Shown: positions 35,166 through 47,900, numbered from the stretch's first letter. The stretch: DNA of 64,000 nt from Eutreptiella sp. 'Long Island Sound 2002' (GCA_964036045.1 OZ038380.1:13227629-13291628); one strand, 5' to 3'. Numbers and translations: made by a program. The notes: generated from the letters alone by a model not told the origin.

Positions 35166-35639
35166 GCTGATTACAACAAGAAGACTGCACGACACAAATG
35201 ACCGACGGTCTAGTGCGGATCAGACAGGTAGTCAGGATTAGTTGAGTCTGAAACTGGGTTATGCAGTGGGAGGTTGCCACGCCCGTAGGCTTCCCAGTGT
35301 GCATGAGGCACAATGATTGTGGGCTGAAAAAGACAGTGGTGTGAAGACTGTGCACAGCCCCCGCTGGACCACTGTCCATCTGCCCACGCCTCTCCTTCTG
35401 CTGTGAACATCGGTGGTCTTGAGGACCTGCAGAGAACGCAGTGTCAGTTGACACCACGTCTCATCTTTGTTGCAGATTCACACTGCATGCAGCGCGCAAA
35501 AAACCCACCCCTCCTGCAGCCCATGCGTAGTGCACACATTTTGACACATCGCATCCTTAAAATTGAAGGAAATATTTGGTACGAGGTAGGGCTTCCAAAT
35601 TTGTCCACGTCAAACTTGTACCTCTCTAAAATTATCCTT

Positions 35640-36310
35640 TGGTGGCATTTGGAGTGCCTAAACAAGCGAAATGAGCCCTTTTTGAGCCGATTGCAAGCTA
35701 GTTTGGCCACTCCACAGTCACAAAATGCCTTGGACTAGGTCTAGGCTGTTTTGGGACCAAAAATCAGTCAAAAATGGATCAAAAATGTGTGTTTTTCCAG
35801 AGATACTTTTGGATTATTTGGGGTGCACAAACAAGTGGAATGAGCCCATGTTAAGCCCATGTTGGGCAATTTTGGCCCCTCTCAAGGCCGAAATGGCCTT
35901 GAAAATGAGCCAATTTGGGACCACAAATGGCTCAAAAACGGGTCAAAACCATGGTTTTGGAAAAATGATCCTAGTCCAGTTGTGGGGCCCAAACGAATGA
36001 ATACAGCTCATTTTGAGCCCCTTTTGAGCCGCTCTCATCCACTTTCCAGTGTGCACCTCATTTGTTGTTGAAAACTCCTAGATGATGTTCCTTCCCCCAC
36101 CAGCTCGGCCCCAATATTCAATTCTGGTTAGGACTAGGCTTATGGTTGGGGTGGGCATTGGGGTCAGGGGTGGGTTTATGGATAGTGTTGAGGCGCAAAG
36201 TGGACAAAAATTGCCTTCGGGCGCCTTTGGTGCCCGTGGAGCGTGGGGCCTTTGGCGCCCATGGATTCCTGAGGCCGGCACCTTTGACAACTAGCTGTCG
36301 GCCGGACCCT
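35640..36310. repeat. R2 plus R3 block, intact equivalent of the gapped copy
   Basis: Matches 27500-27747, the gap and 27948-28290 in order with very few differences. It therefore shows what the 200-N gap should hold. It ends in a G run at 36311-36326, like the other R3 copy. Confidence 0.85.
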
Positions 36311-36641
36311 AGGGGGGGGGGGGGGGGCAGAGTGGGTGGGTGGGTGGGGCTGTGGGGGGACCCCCCCCCGAGACCCTGGACAAAGAAAATTTTTAGCCTA
36401 AACTGACTTGTCCCAAAGGCGCCAGAGAAAATTTTGATTGACTGAAGACCCGGAGAAAATTTTGCCCAATCACTGAAGGGGGGGGTCCGAGGGGGTGGGT
36501 GGGTGGTGTCAGACCCCTGACCCCCCCGGCCCAGGAGATGCTGAGTTGTTAAGCAAAACTCTGGGGGGCGGAAGGGGGGTAGTTGGTGTCCTAGGACCTG
36601 CGGATTCGCACCCCCCGTGGCTGGGAAGTGGAGGAACATAC

Positions 36642-39600
36642 CGGCCGGTTGTTCTTGTGGTATGAGGCCCCATATGGAGGCGGGATTTCCGCGTCTTCTC
36701 CAAAGTACAGGCTTGTGTACTGGTCCTCCACCTCCCTTTCATTGCGTTGTGCTTGGGTGCGGGTGACAGGCGAAGACCTTACGTCGCGTGCCATCTTCCC
36801 ACTGCGCGTATTGTTAGCACTGGGGCGCTTGTACCCAGCTGTTGATCTGCAGGCGGAAACGAAGTCATTTCACGGATGCACGTGCATCTCAGTATGCTCT
36901 AAATTCACCCCTCACCACACAAAACCCTTCTTCGCGAGATGGAAATTTGTGCATCTTGATGTACTGAATTCAAACATGCAAGAGTTTGGGCTCAACAAGA
37001 CGATATGTTAGAGGATTTGCCAATTTGCATCAAAAAGGTCACATGTCACTCTGTGGCTCTGATGGCTCTCAGTAGTGTGACAGTAAACCTTGGGCCACTA
37101 AGTTGGGAAATGCTCAAACATACCGTTGTGTTGAGCACAAAATCTCGTATTTTTGAATTTAGCAGATTGAAATACACAAATTTCCATCTCCCCTTTTTCA
37201 GCATCGAAACAATATGTTGGCGCACTGGCCCAAGCACCGCAAAAACCCCGCACATAGTGCAGACCCTGAAAACTCTGCACACCGTGAAACTGTGAAACGC
37301 CGAAACGTTCAGCTCCGGTGCTCAAAAATATGGTATCCAACCCCCCCACCTCTCTGAAATGGCCTTTTCTTGCAGATTTCAAAAAGCATACGCATACCCC
37401 CCCCAAGGAAATGATATTTTGGCGCATCGGAACAAAAATTCAGAAACCTGAGAAAAATGCCAAAACCCACTGAGTTGGCACATTATGAACTGCCCCCGAG
37501 AGATATCGCATGAGAAAATATTGCAGAAAATTTCCGTCTGGGGCCCCTACGCGGCCCGAGTGATTTTCCGAGTCAGTACTAGACCTCAGACTGCCCTTGT
37601 GTAAGGGCTCTGTTGCTTTTTCAGGACCCCCAAGCCTAACCCTGCGAGCGTCACGGGCCTCAGAGCCCCCCGCTGTGTTTGCCCCGCGGTGCAAGAAACA
37701 TGAACGAACAGCAAAGCAACTTTGGTCAGTACTGCACATGCCCCCAGCAGAACGGTTTCAGAAGCTCCGGTGAACGGCTCTAACGAACAGGTGTCACCCT
37801 TCCAGAGGCTCTGTCCACCACCGACAGGACGAGGACTGCGCAGATCTCCCCCACCCGACAGTGCGTCAAAAAAGGGAAGGGGGTCACCCCGGCCTCATCC
37901 GAGGCCACGCACTCCTCCGCACCCTGGGGCCCTCCCATGTCCGCGATGCTGACCAAACGTCTGTCAGTCCTGCGGAAGGGTCAGAGTCATGCATCCAGCA
38001 GCAGAGTGACCTGGTCAGAGGCAGATCCCTGAAGAACGCTGTCCTGGAGGGCTCCGCCCGTGGCTGGGGCTCCGGCCTACTGCGGCGCTGCGGCGGTGGC
38101 AACACTGGGGCTACCCCCGGGAAGAAGATGGTCATGCTATCCAAAATGCGCTTCTGGGCACTGAACACCCGCTTCAGCTGCGCGTAGACCCGACAGGCAG
38201 GCGTGGTCTCGGTGTCCGTGGCCATATACTCTTGCAAAATGCTGAGCAGACGGTCGTACTTGGGAGCAATCGGGCGGCTCGGCCGGCTCTGCAGACAGAA
38301 GATCAACATCTTTCGGGCGCCGGACCATTGGTGGCTTCAATGGTGTATGTTGTGTGGCTGTGTGCACAATTTCATCCTTAAATCCCAGACCACTGCGTAG
38401 ACCCAGAGGTACCACCCGGCCCATTTATTCCGCTTTCATGGCAATCCCCCTTCCCCGCCACCCACAGCTCTGTATTCCGGCTCCAGGGTCCCCCCGACCA
38501 TAACCTGGGCACGGAACCATCGGTGATCACCTGCCCGATAGCACACGGAGCGCATCCACTCACGCCACCAACGGGAAAAACGCCTGCATATGCAGTGCGC
38601 CATTGATGTGCAACATTTTGGTGATCCGGCACCCCCCGGGCCTACAGTGCTATTTCAGTGGCGGAGCACACTCCAACCCTCATGGGTTGACAATGCCTGT
38701 ATGTCAGCGCTGGTAGGGCAGTGGATGCCACAAGGTCCGCGGATCACTGATTCGCAGGGTTCAAACCCCCCACCCCACTCCTCCCCAATTTTGAGCCATG
38801 GATCACGGATCACCCCCCCCCCCCCCGGCACCCCCCACTCACACACACGCATTGCCTACCCCCGCAGATTTTCCGGACCACCAATCTGGGTGGCCAGGCA
38901 GCAGCAGGGGCTGAGAACCCTCAACGAGCAACCATTGCCAACGCGGAGTGCTGCAATTGTGAGCAGTGGGACAGACATTCCGATCCCACCCACAACTGAA
39001 TTCGACAAACAAGCAGGTCACACAAAAGGTACGGCATTGGATGCTGCCATATGCCTCACCGGCGTGGGAGGGATGCCAAGGGGCAGAAGCAGCACCTGTG
39101 AGCAGTGGGACACCTTTCCCATTCTCATGTACCAAATATGTTGAGGAGGGAATCCTCAACTCCTGGATAGGGGTTGGTTGCCCACCCACTGGGTTGGGGG
39201 TGAAGAGGGCGGGTTGTGTGTGGGGGGGATGGTGCCATCATGGCTCAGTACGTGTGCCGGTTGGTACTTGTTTTCTCCGGAGGAAAATGTTTGTGTTGCT
39301 TGTCCCAGGCGACTGGGAAGCATAAGGTGAAAAAGTACGCACACCCACGTACACCCGGAACTACCAACCGGCACAGCCACTCATTGCTCGCCGCAAGCCA
39401 CACAGGGAAAAATGTTTTCAGGCGGTGAGAATGGGACAGTCATCCCTCTGCTCACAAATGCTGCTTCAGCCCCTTGGTGTCCCCTCCCACGCCCGGGGCT
39501 GGGGGGGGGATGACGGCGGAGTAGGTTTCATGCACTTGGGTTGTGTTTTGTGGAGGTGTTTCCAGACTGTGGAAGGGGGGGGGGGGGTTGAACCAGACAA

Positions 39601-41060
39601 GTGAAGCATACGCTCCGGGGAAAAGGGGGGGGGCAACAACCAGGAACAACATGTGAAACTAGATGCAAGAATGGGGTAAACCGCCTAACAACCCTGAGGG
39701 TCAGCACTCCAAAAGTTTCCTCATCACTCCTCCTCTCCCTCAGAAAATGGCGTTCGTTGGGGTCTAGACCGCACGCACCAGAATCACAAGTCCTCGCTCA
39801 CTTCTTCCTACCTCCCTCCCTCACTCCCTCCCACCCCCTTTCTATGCGTCTATCTGACATACCCCCTTCCCCGACCCTGTCCTCCACCCCCTCCAACCCC
39901 TGGGGCCGGGCACCTTGTCATGGTGTGGAGGCATGGTGGGGTCTCCCCAGCATGAACGGACCGGAACAGGGGGACAGCCTTGCTGCCGCGGCTCAGCACT
40001 ACTCTGAAGACCTTTTGCCCATTCCCGGTAAGCCACCCGCCACGCCGTGATGCTGGGCGCTAGAGCGATTGGGTCACGGGCACGGGGGCTCTCTCCATGT
40101 GCCGGGAATTTGGCGGTGGATCGCCCATGTCCACCTCTGCTCAGCAAGCAGGAACACTGTCACCTTTCCCAACCATCTGCGCTTTGCACGCTTTGCACTC
40201 ATCTATCTACAAGGGAATGGTGGGGCGGGCATCCCTTGAACACCTATCCGGTGGGGACCCACTTTGGCACACCATCTGCGCTTTGCACGCTTAGTTTCCC
40301 CTGCTCCCCTTTTGCTCATCTGTGCTGTATTACCCAGCCGTCTGCCCGGCCTGGTCTGCCTCTTTGTCCGTGCTCTACTTGATCGATCTACAGCGGGTGG
40401 TGGGGCGTCCTCCTATCAACACCTATCCGGTGGGGAGCCGCTTTGGTGCACCACCTGCGCCTTGCACGTTTTGCTCGCGCTATGCCTTCGTTTTGTACGT
40501 CCCTTGCTGTCACCAAGGTCTTGGGAGACCTACCGTCAGTGTCCGACGATAAGACATGTCACCTAGTGGACGCCTTGGTGGGCGGGGGTATCTATGTGTC
40601 CGCTTGACCTGGGTTCTAGCCCCGGGTTGGGTCTGTCGCCGAGGTATCTCTGGTTCAGCAGGGGCGTTGGTTTGGAGACTAGACCAAGCCCAATTCATCC
40701 TACGCCCGGGATGAACGTGGCTAGTCTAGTCTGTGATCTTGCATCTCTATCCGTGCAGTGGAGACACGGGGAGTGGGCACCCTTTCCCGGCTATCCGCTG
40801 ACACGGGGCCTGCGCCGATCGCCAGCAGCTCCTCCTCCTCCTCCCCACCCCGAATCGCACTTGAAACAAACAAGCAACAGCAATCCACACTCCCATATCT
40901 CTGTCGCTTGTCTGTCTCCACATCCGGCATCCGCGTCCTCCCTCCCTCACCAAACCCCCCTGCACCATACATTTTTGGCTTGGATCTCGTCTAGATTTCT
41001 GATTTGCTCCAGCACCTTCGCGACATCTTGTTCCTTGGGCTTGCGGTACTGCTTCTGGTA
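36642..41060 (-). CDS. multi-exon gene with PAH-like helical segment
   Basis: Exons read on the minus strand: 40971-41060 (30 codons, YQKQYRKPKEQDVAKVLEQI, donor AAT|GTATGG); 38505-38583 (26 codons, REWMRSVCYRAGDHRWFRAQ, donor CAG|GTTATGG); about 37970-38288 (acceptor TCTGCAG); and 36642-36846 (68 codons, REVEDQYTSLYFGEDAEIP, donor CCG|GTATGT). The 38505/38288 join is phase 0 on both sides. The third exon has KYDRLLSILQEYM, then VYAQLKRVFSAQKRIL and SMTIFFPG, a pattern like the paired amphipathic helices of SIN3 (Y..FL, V..LF..H..L, F..FLP). That is inference from pattern only. Missing exons are likely at 38.6-40.9 kb and at 36.9-37.9 kb. A nuclear regulatory role would fit but is not shown. 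Confidence 0.4.
37310..37490 (+). repeat. dispersed ~180-bp repeat, copy 1
   Basis: Shares TGCTCAAAAATATGGT, a C run, GCCTTTTCTTGCAGATTTCA, CATACCCCCCCCAAGG, GATATTTTGGCGCATC and ATGCCAAAACCCAC with 44570-44760. Copy 2 differs at about one base in six. Confidence 0.8.
38705..38775 (+). other. tRNA-like sequence with good A and B boxes
   Basis: GCTGGTAGGGCAGTGGATGC matches an A box and GGTTCAAACCC matches a B box 30 bases later. Stems do not close into a full cloverleaf, so this is probably the head of a tRNA-derived SINE. Confidence 0.35.
39070..39488. mobile_element. foldback/MITE-like element with ~55-bp inverted ends
   Basis: CCAAGGGGCAGAAGCAGCAC at about 39075, followed by GTGAGCAGTGGGA, is repeated inverted at 39430-39485 (CTGCTCACAAATGCTGCTTC, then CCCTTGGTGTCCCC). 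An inner pair (TGTGCCGGTTGGTACTTG near 39250, and its inverse near 39365) makes a second stem. Similar interior sequence is found near 46650-46830. No transposase is present. Confidence 0.6.
39500..40970. other. no gene recognised; ~230-bp imperfect duplication
   Basis: Between 40175 and 40470 a segment holding CATCTGCGCTTTGCACGCTT, GTGGGGCG and AACACCTATCCGGTGGGG occurs twice. The rest shows C-rich frames on both strands without consistent splice signals. Exons of the 36.6-41.1 kb gene could lie here. Confidence 0.4.
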
Positions 41061-41985
41061 CTGACCATGCACAAAGATGGAGAATCAAGGAGCATGGCTC
41101 ATCAGCGGTGGCAGCACAATCAACACCAAAGAGGAGCGGTGTCCAAACTTCTGTGGCACTTTGTCACACTGTGTTACAGTTTGTCCTACTTGCGTTGCAC
41201 TTCGACAGTCCGCTTGCCCAGTGAGGGCGTGGGATAGTGGAGTCACACAAACACTGACCCTCAACATCAGCCTCCGAATCCAGCTCCACATTCTTGCCCC
41301 CATCCCCCACACCCTCCCCCGCCTTCGGCCACGCCCCCGGGCCTGACGTGACCATTGGTGCCCAGGGCCGGAAGGAGATGGTTGTCCATATTGCCTTCCG
41401 CAAAGATGTCCATGACGCATGCATGTCCGTCGCATATTGCTGGCATGATAGCATGATACCACAGGGTCCACAAGGGGGGCAAACGTCATGCAAAACGGCA
41501 TTTCTTCCGTTCTTTTTGGGACAGAAGGTCCTGATAGGCGGTTGATGATGGCGCCCCTTCAAATGGAGGCCCTGGTCCAGACCCCTCCCCGTCTCCCGAT
41601 TGTCCGGGGCTCCATCGAACCCCCTGCACTACCCCTCCCTGCCTCACGTGGTCTCTGCCACAGTGCCCCGTGCGGCATCCCGTCTGATTGCGAGATGAAG
41701 TCTCACGCATTTGGTTGTGGGTACACACAGCTCTCGCACTTCCTGCACCACGCCCCCCCCCCCCCCACCCTCCTCCTCCTCCTCCTCCCACTCTGCCCTC
41801 CCGACATGTTCAAATCTGTCTGAACCATCTTCCGCTCAACAGCTTTGTCGGGTCCCCAATGAGTGGGGCTTGCTTCGGTGGTCTAGGATGAGCACTCGTG
41901 CAGTTTGTGCAGTTTTCAGACGATGAAGCAGAGGAGCGACGGGTTAGGCACGTGGAGGCACGGCCAGGAAGGCACAGGAGTGGAT

Positions 41986-44900
41986 CTATAAAACCACTCG
42001 TGGCAAACAAGCAGCGGGTCGTTGCAACATGGGCTGTAGCATGGCACGCAGCAGCATCGACAAAACCTCGCACTCGGCGCGTCTGTACTTCTCCTTTCCT
42101 CGGATCAGCTCCTGCCGCTTCATCGCTGCCCGCAGCCGGACCCACATGACGTTGTCCTTCTTCTGCCGCTTCTCCTTCTTGAACTTGCGCTTGCGCTTCT
42201 TGTCCTTGGAGTCCACACTTGGTGCAGTGGGCGCAGGCTCCGGTGCAGGAGTCGATGGGGCATGGCTGGCTGCAGATGGGGCTTCAGATGCAGAGGCCTC
42301 GCAGGGGCTGGCCGTATCTGGATGGAGAGGGCAGCACGTGCACAGTGAGCCCGTTGACCGAATAGCCGCTTCGGGTACGTGCATCCGCACCTCTGTTGCC
42401 CTGGCTCCCTCATACCTGGGTGACTGCTGCTCGAGGTAGGCTCAGGTGTGAGCTTACTTTTCGCTTTGCTGTCGGCTGCAGGGGGCTTGCCGGTTGCGGG
42501 GCCCTTCTTGTCCTGCATAAGAACGGCACATCCGCTTCAATTTTGTGGGCACAATAATGACCCTTCCCCCCGCCCCCCCAAGCCACCGACCACATATGTC
42601 GGTCGCACATATATCAGCCCACATATCTCTGGGGGGCATTGACAATTGCGCCAACTCGGTGGGTTTTCGGGGGTCGGTGCCATTGTTGCCTCATTTGTGT
42701 CCGCTGAGTGTCCCGTAGGGGGGAGATATGTGGGGTATATTTGGAAAGCCCTTGAAAAGGGCTATTCAGGTTTGCATGCTGTACTGACGATATGTTCGAC
42801 ATTTTCGTCCGTTTTGGACGATGCCTGTGTTGCTTGCTGCCTCCTTTTGTCAACAGGCAGTTACCATGTCTTCATACAAATTCACACCCCGCGCTGTTGC
42901 ATCCCCAGAGGCACCACAAAAACCCTTGGTTCGGAAAAGGGCACGCTCTGGCGGGGCAAGCTGGGTGCGCGTTACTCATTGCACTTCCCAGCAATGCAAA
43001 AAAGCCTTGTACAGCCGGTTCGCAGCAACCTGCATGCACCCACGAGGAACGTCAGATTCTGTCCACCGCAGAGGCCGCTTCTTTTGCAAGTCAATTTTGG
43101 GATCGTAAAGTGCACCCCACGAAGGCTTCCCAGCATGAGTTTCTGGCCACGCGCATTGACGTTGATTTGGAGAAAAATGTCAAGCGTGCACAGTGGCACA
43201 AATACACTAGAAAGAGGGGTCATTAGACAACGTATTTTGTACTGTACCGTGGAGCACGTTGATAAATCTGCAAAACACAGTTTTTGCATCACTTCAGTTT
43301 TTCAAGCCCTGGGGTCCGATTCCCCGATCGCGCTGAGCACATGGTGCTGGATTACAGTAAAGCACTGAATGTATTGAAATTGCCTGTTGGTGAAAACCTC
43401 AGAGTTGAAAGTGCACCGTTTGGTTCTGCACCACACAACTCTGGGGGTCAACACTGTAATGGTTTGGCCAGAGTACCTTCCCCCCCCCATGTCCATCCCC
43501 CCCCAAGGGACGACGGTTCCCCCCCACCCCGGGGGGAACCGTCACCAAGTGACGGTTCCCCCCTGGGGGGGGGGGGAACCGTACACCACTCCTGACCAGC
43601 CAATTCTAGTATCACCCAACCAAAAATTTTCTTCAGCGCCTTTGGCGCCTGTGATTTCCTATTGATTTCTTATTGTTCATGGGCCAAGTGACGGTTCCCC
43701 CCCTGGGGGGGGGGATGGACACGGGGGGGGGATGGACATGGGGGGGGGAAGGTATGTGGCTGGTAAGGGCTTTAACGAGACGGCCTCTGCCCTGATTGGG
43801 GAGCTGTACAGGTGCTCCAACGGGGCAGGGCACCTATTTATTCATACCGATGGCTGTTGCTCAGAATTTTTGAACTGGGCATTCTGTAATCTGTATGACA
43901 AATTGGTGCAGTGGCGCTGGTTTCATCGCATTACGCGGTGTGTCTTCATTAAAGGACACTCGTACAATCTGTGCGATGCAGCGTCACGCGCCATGGACCG
44001 TGCTCTGCACAATGTTGATTATTATTGTGGCCTCACTGACATGGCTGGCCTGACGATCCAGCATGTTGTACGAAACAAACAACGGTTTGTACGGAAGCTG
44101 CGCATCTTGAAGCGCAGTGATTTTTGCGATGTCCAGATGGCTTGCAGGTGCCACCAGCAGGCCCCTGTTTTGATTAGAGATGCCAAAATAAAATGGCTGG
44201 ATTGGTATGACTCCTGATGCTCAGAACCTGCAGCCCCATCCTGGCTTTATCTGGGTGAAGTCTGGGTACAGTGAGCCCATTGCATGGCGCAAGGTCCGGC
44301 TGATGAAACAGCGAAATGTGGACCTGACGACTGATGGCCTCTGGGCCATGCCGCTCAACACAGGGTGCGTGCCTGTGAAGGCACGCAGGCTGCAGGACTG
44401 GCAAAAATTGAAGCAATACGTTCCCATTCACAAGCACGGCAATGTCTGCCCCAATGGAGTCCCAGCACTTGTGGAAGGGAACTACAAATTTGGACAACTC
44501 AGATTCGGAATAATCAGCGGTCCCCTGTGCACTGCGCCGTCCTGTGTATCGACAAGTTTCCAGCCGTTTGCTCAAAAATATGGTCACTTGCCCCCCCCCC
44601 TAACCTATACGTTTCTGAAACGGCCTTTTCTCACAGATTTCAAAAAGTATACACATACCCCCCCCAAGGGAACGATATTTTGGCGCATCAGACGAAAAAG
44701 TCAAAAACTCCGGGAAAAATGCCAAAACCCACCGGGTTGGCACACAATGAATGTCCCCGAGAGATATGTGCACACATGCGGCACGCACAGTGCTGTGACA
44801 CAGACAAGAACGCACGGACCCTGCACGCATGCATATCACACAGCCCAGCAGATGTCAGCACAAGTCCCGGCAGTTGCTGGCAGGGGTCAAGAATGGTGTC

Positions 44901-47900
44901 AATTGGGGGGGTGTCTGAAAACATTTTGGCAGGTGTTTGCGGGAAATACATGTCAACACCAGCGGTGGCCCCAAGCCACAGCAGTCACCCGGGGAAGCGG
45001 CAGCCACCAGCCCCAGGCAGCAGCAGCCCAGCCTCAAGCAGCAGCGGCCACCAACGGCGACGGCCCCAGCAGAAACCGCACAGCACAGCAGACAACGTGC
45101 ACAGGCGTGCAGGGGTGCGCAGCAGGCACAGGTGACACAAGGCACATCAGAGCCGAAGCATCATACAGCGATCACACATACTGTTCCGGGGGGTCTTATC
45201 CTATTGCTTGGTCTCTCCGGATGCACAACAGACCCTGTTTGCATGGGTCTCAAGAGGACAGACGAAAAAGGGAGCACCACCAAACAGAGCGGTCTTCCCA
45301 ACCGGTTGGTGCTACTTCCACCAAACGTAGCCAGGACGGATGCACAATTGATGCAGCCAGAGGGTAAGCAGCAGGAGACGGGAGTGGTGGGGTCCAGGAG
45401 GCATCATCAACGTCAATGCAACCGACTGTAATGATAAGCGTCAAACGGGGTAATAGCAATGACATGTAATACAGTACCAGGAAGGTCACGCATGTCACAG
45501 GACTGGGCGCAAGGCTTAGGGATTAAAGCTGAGGGGAGCAGTGGCTGGGGGCTCCGTGCGTGAAATCCTTAAACGAAGTGCATGGCTTCGTTTGCGGGTG
45601 CGACATCGGAAGGTACAACAGGTCTGTGTGTTGTGGTGTGTGGTCGCCGCATTATGGCAGTCGCGGTTGCGGGCCCAAGTTTGGCCCCAAGAGCAGCACA
45701 AGTCACTGCCCTTCCATTGCAACGTTGGGGTGTGCGTCAGCGTAACTCCACTACTCAATGGTGGCCCAGGCTGGGACGAAGGTGATTGTGGCAGGCTCCG
45801 CGACTTTTTTGTTGCCAGGTGCAGGTCGGGGGATTTCTCATCGACCTGCAGCATCCAAAGCAACCAGGACATCGTCAGCTACAATGTCTGCTCACAGGCA
45901 TATATCGCACGAAGTCGCCCCCCCCTACCTTGGAGGTAGGGGGGGGGGGGTAGGGGGGGGGTCGAGAAGGTAGGGGGGGGGTATGGGGGGGGAAGGCGGT
46001 GCACACACAAGGCGGAACACACAAAAGGCGGCCTGTGGCCACCGCAGGAGTCTTGTTATTTAAGGGGCCACAGGCAAGGCGGTGCACACAGAAGGCGGTG
46101 CACACACAAAGCGGAACACACAAAAGGCGGTCTGTAGCCACCGCAGGAGTCTTGTTATTTAAGGGGCCACAGGCAAGGCGGTACACACAGAAGGCGGTGC
46201 ACACACAAGGCGGAACACACAAAAGGCGGAACACACAAAAGGCGGTCTGTAGCCACCGCAGGAGTCTTGTTATTTAAGGGGCCACAGGCAAGGCGGTGCA
46301 CACAGAAGGCGGTGCACACACAAGGCGGAACACACAAAATGCGGTCTGTGGCCACCGCAGGAGTCTTGTTATTTAAGGGGCCACAGGCAAGGCGGTGCAC
46401 ACAGAAGGCGGTGCACACACAAGGCGGAACACACAAAATGCGGTCTGTGGCCACTGCAGGAGTCTTGTTATTTAAGGGGGGTGCGGGGGCTGGCCCCCGC
46501 GTCGAGCGAAGCGAGCCGAAGGTAGGGGGGGGGGGGTTGGGGGGGGGGTAGGGGGGGGGTAGGTAGGGGGGGGAGGTAGGGGGGGGGGCGACTTCGTGCA
46601 TACTATCTCACAGGTGTGTACGCTTTTTTGGGGGGCGGTTGCCATCAAGGCTGAGTGAGTATGTCGGTTGGTACTTCCGGTTGTAGGTATGTGTCCACCT
46701 TTTGAGGAGGGGATCCTCCACGTGTGGATGGGTGGGTTGGTCATCCACCCACTGGGTTGGGGGTGGAGGGGGCGGGTGCAACACTTGCGAGAAAGGACAG
46801 CATCCCCGTTGTGGAACTGCACACCCGCTGGTATCATGACTTTGGTGGTGGTGTGGGGGGAGGCGTATCCAACACTGACAACCACACCAACACTTTGGGC
46901 CTCCAAATTGTATTCGGATTCTTGATGTACCGGGGGTGTAAGACCGGTCTTTTGCACCTTTATTTTTTCTTTCTGCACTCTGGCAGGCTCCGACAAGCGA
47001 CGTGTAGCGGGCGCTCCCCACCACATCTCATGTGCACAGTGGCAGGGGAGATGAAGCAAAGAAGTCATAAAAATGGGCCTTTAATACGTCAAGTTTCAGT
47101 GCAGGCCTGTTCAGCACTGACCACTGACCCACTCAGTAACGCCCCGAGGCAGCCCTAGCCTCACGCCCTCATACCTCAGCGGCACTTGCAGCAGCATCCG
47201 CCTTCCTTTTCTTGGGCTTATACTGCGGCAGGCGGCCGTTGTCCATGCAGTGGATGGAGAGGGATGCCAGCGGGATCTGAGCCGTGTTCCCGGGGCACTG
47301 CAAGTGGAAGAAAAATCTCGAAACGGGCTGGGTGTCAGCAGTAAAGCGCACAGTGGGTGGCGCAACAACAGTTCGTAGGTCTGGCGGCAAAGCCTGTGTG
47401 GTACACTTCCGCCAAACCACAGTTCATACCCCAGCACACAATGCCCATGATGACTGTAAAGCGTTTGACTGGACTTGTGCGCCCTGTCAGGTGTTGTGCA
47501 AACTGACCTCGGTGCCCCGCCCCCGCTGCGGGATACGAATGTTGAATGCTAACCTGCTAACGCAAGCAGACGGTTGCAAGACAACAAAGTCAGAACAAAA
47601 AGCTCTTCAGTGACATTGCCATAGGCGCCTTTCGCCGTGAAACAAGAAGTACCCCGTGGATCAGTGCATTGGGGGCTCGTTCAGGTAACATGCACAAAAT
47701 TACTACCTACTGAAATGCTGGACAAAAGAGTCGAATCCCCCCCCCCCCCCCCGGTGCGCCCCACCTGCGCCCCGAAGCGCAACATAAATACCCACCGTCT
47801 TTTTTTGGGGGGGGGGGCTTCAGTGCCATTTCTGGGTTGCATTCCCCAATTGTGTACATTCAGTGTCACCGAAGGACAGCGGCTTGCGTACAGGGAAACA

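Noticed and set aside
41085-41545. three competing open frames (both strands) that all look protein-like
   Set aside because: High GC3-like composition on both strands makes the choice arbitrary. No splice-consistent exon could be fixed, so no gene is called.
44207-45367. 386-codon open frame after the transposase
   Set aside because: Only the first ~105 codons look like the transposase C-terminus. The rest translates the dispersed 180-bp repeat and Gln/Ala-rich low-complexity DNA.
45875-46601. minus-strand frames with CVPPCVCTAFCVHRLACG-like repeats
   Set aside because: These are translations of the minisatellite inside the TIR element. All three frames are equally repetitive.
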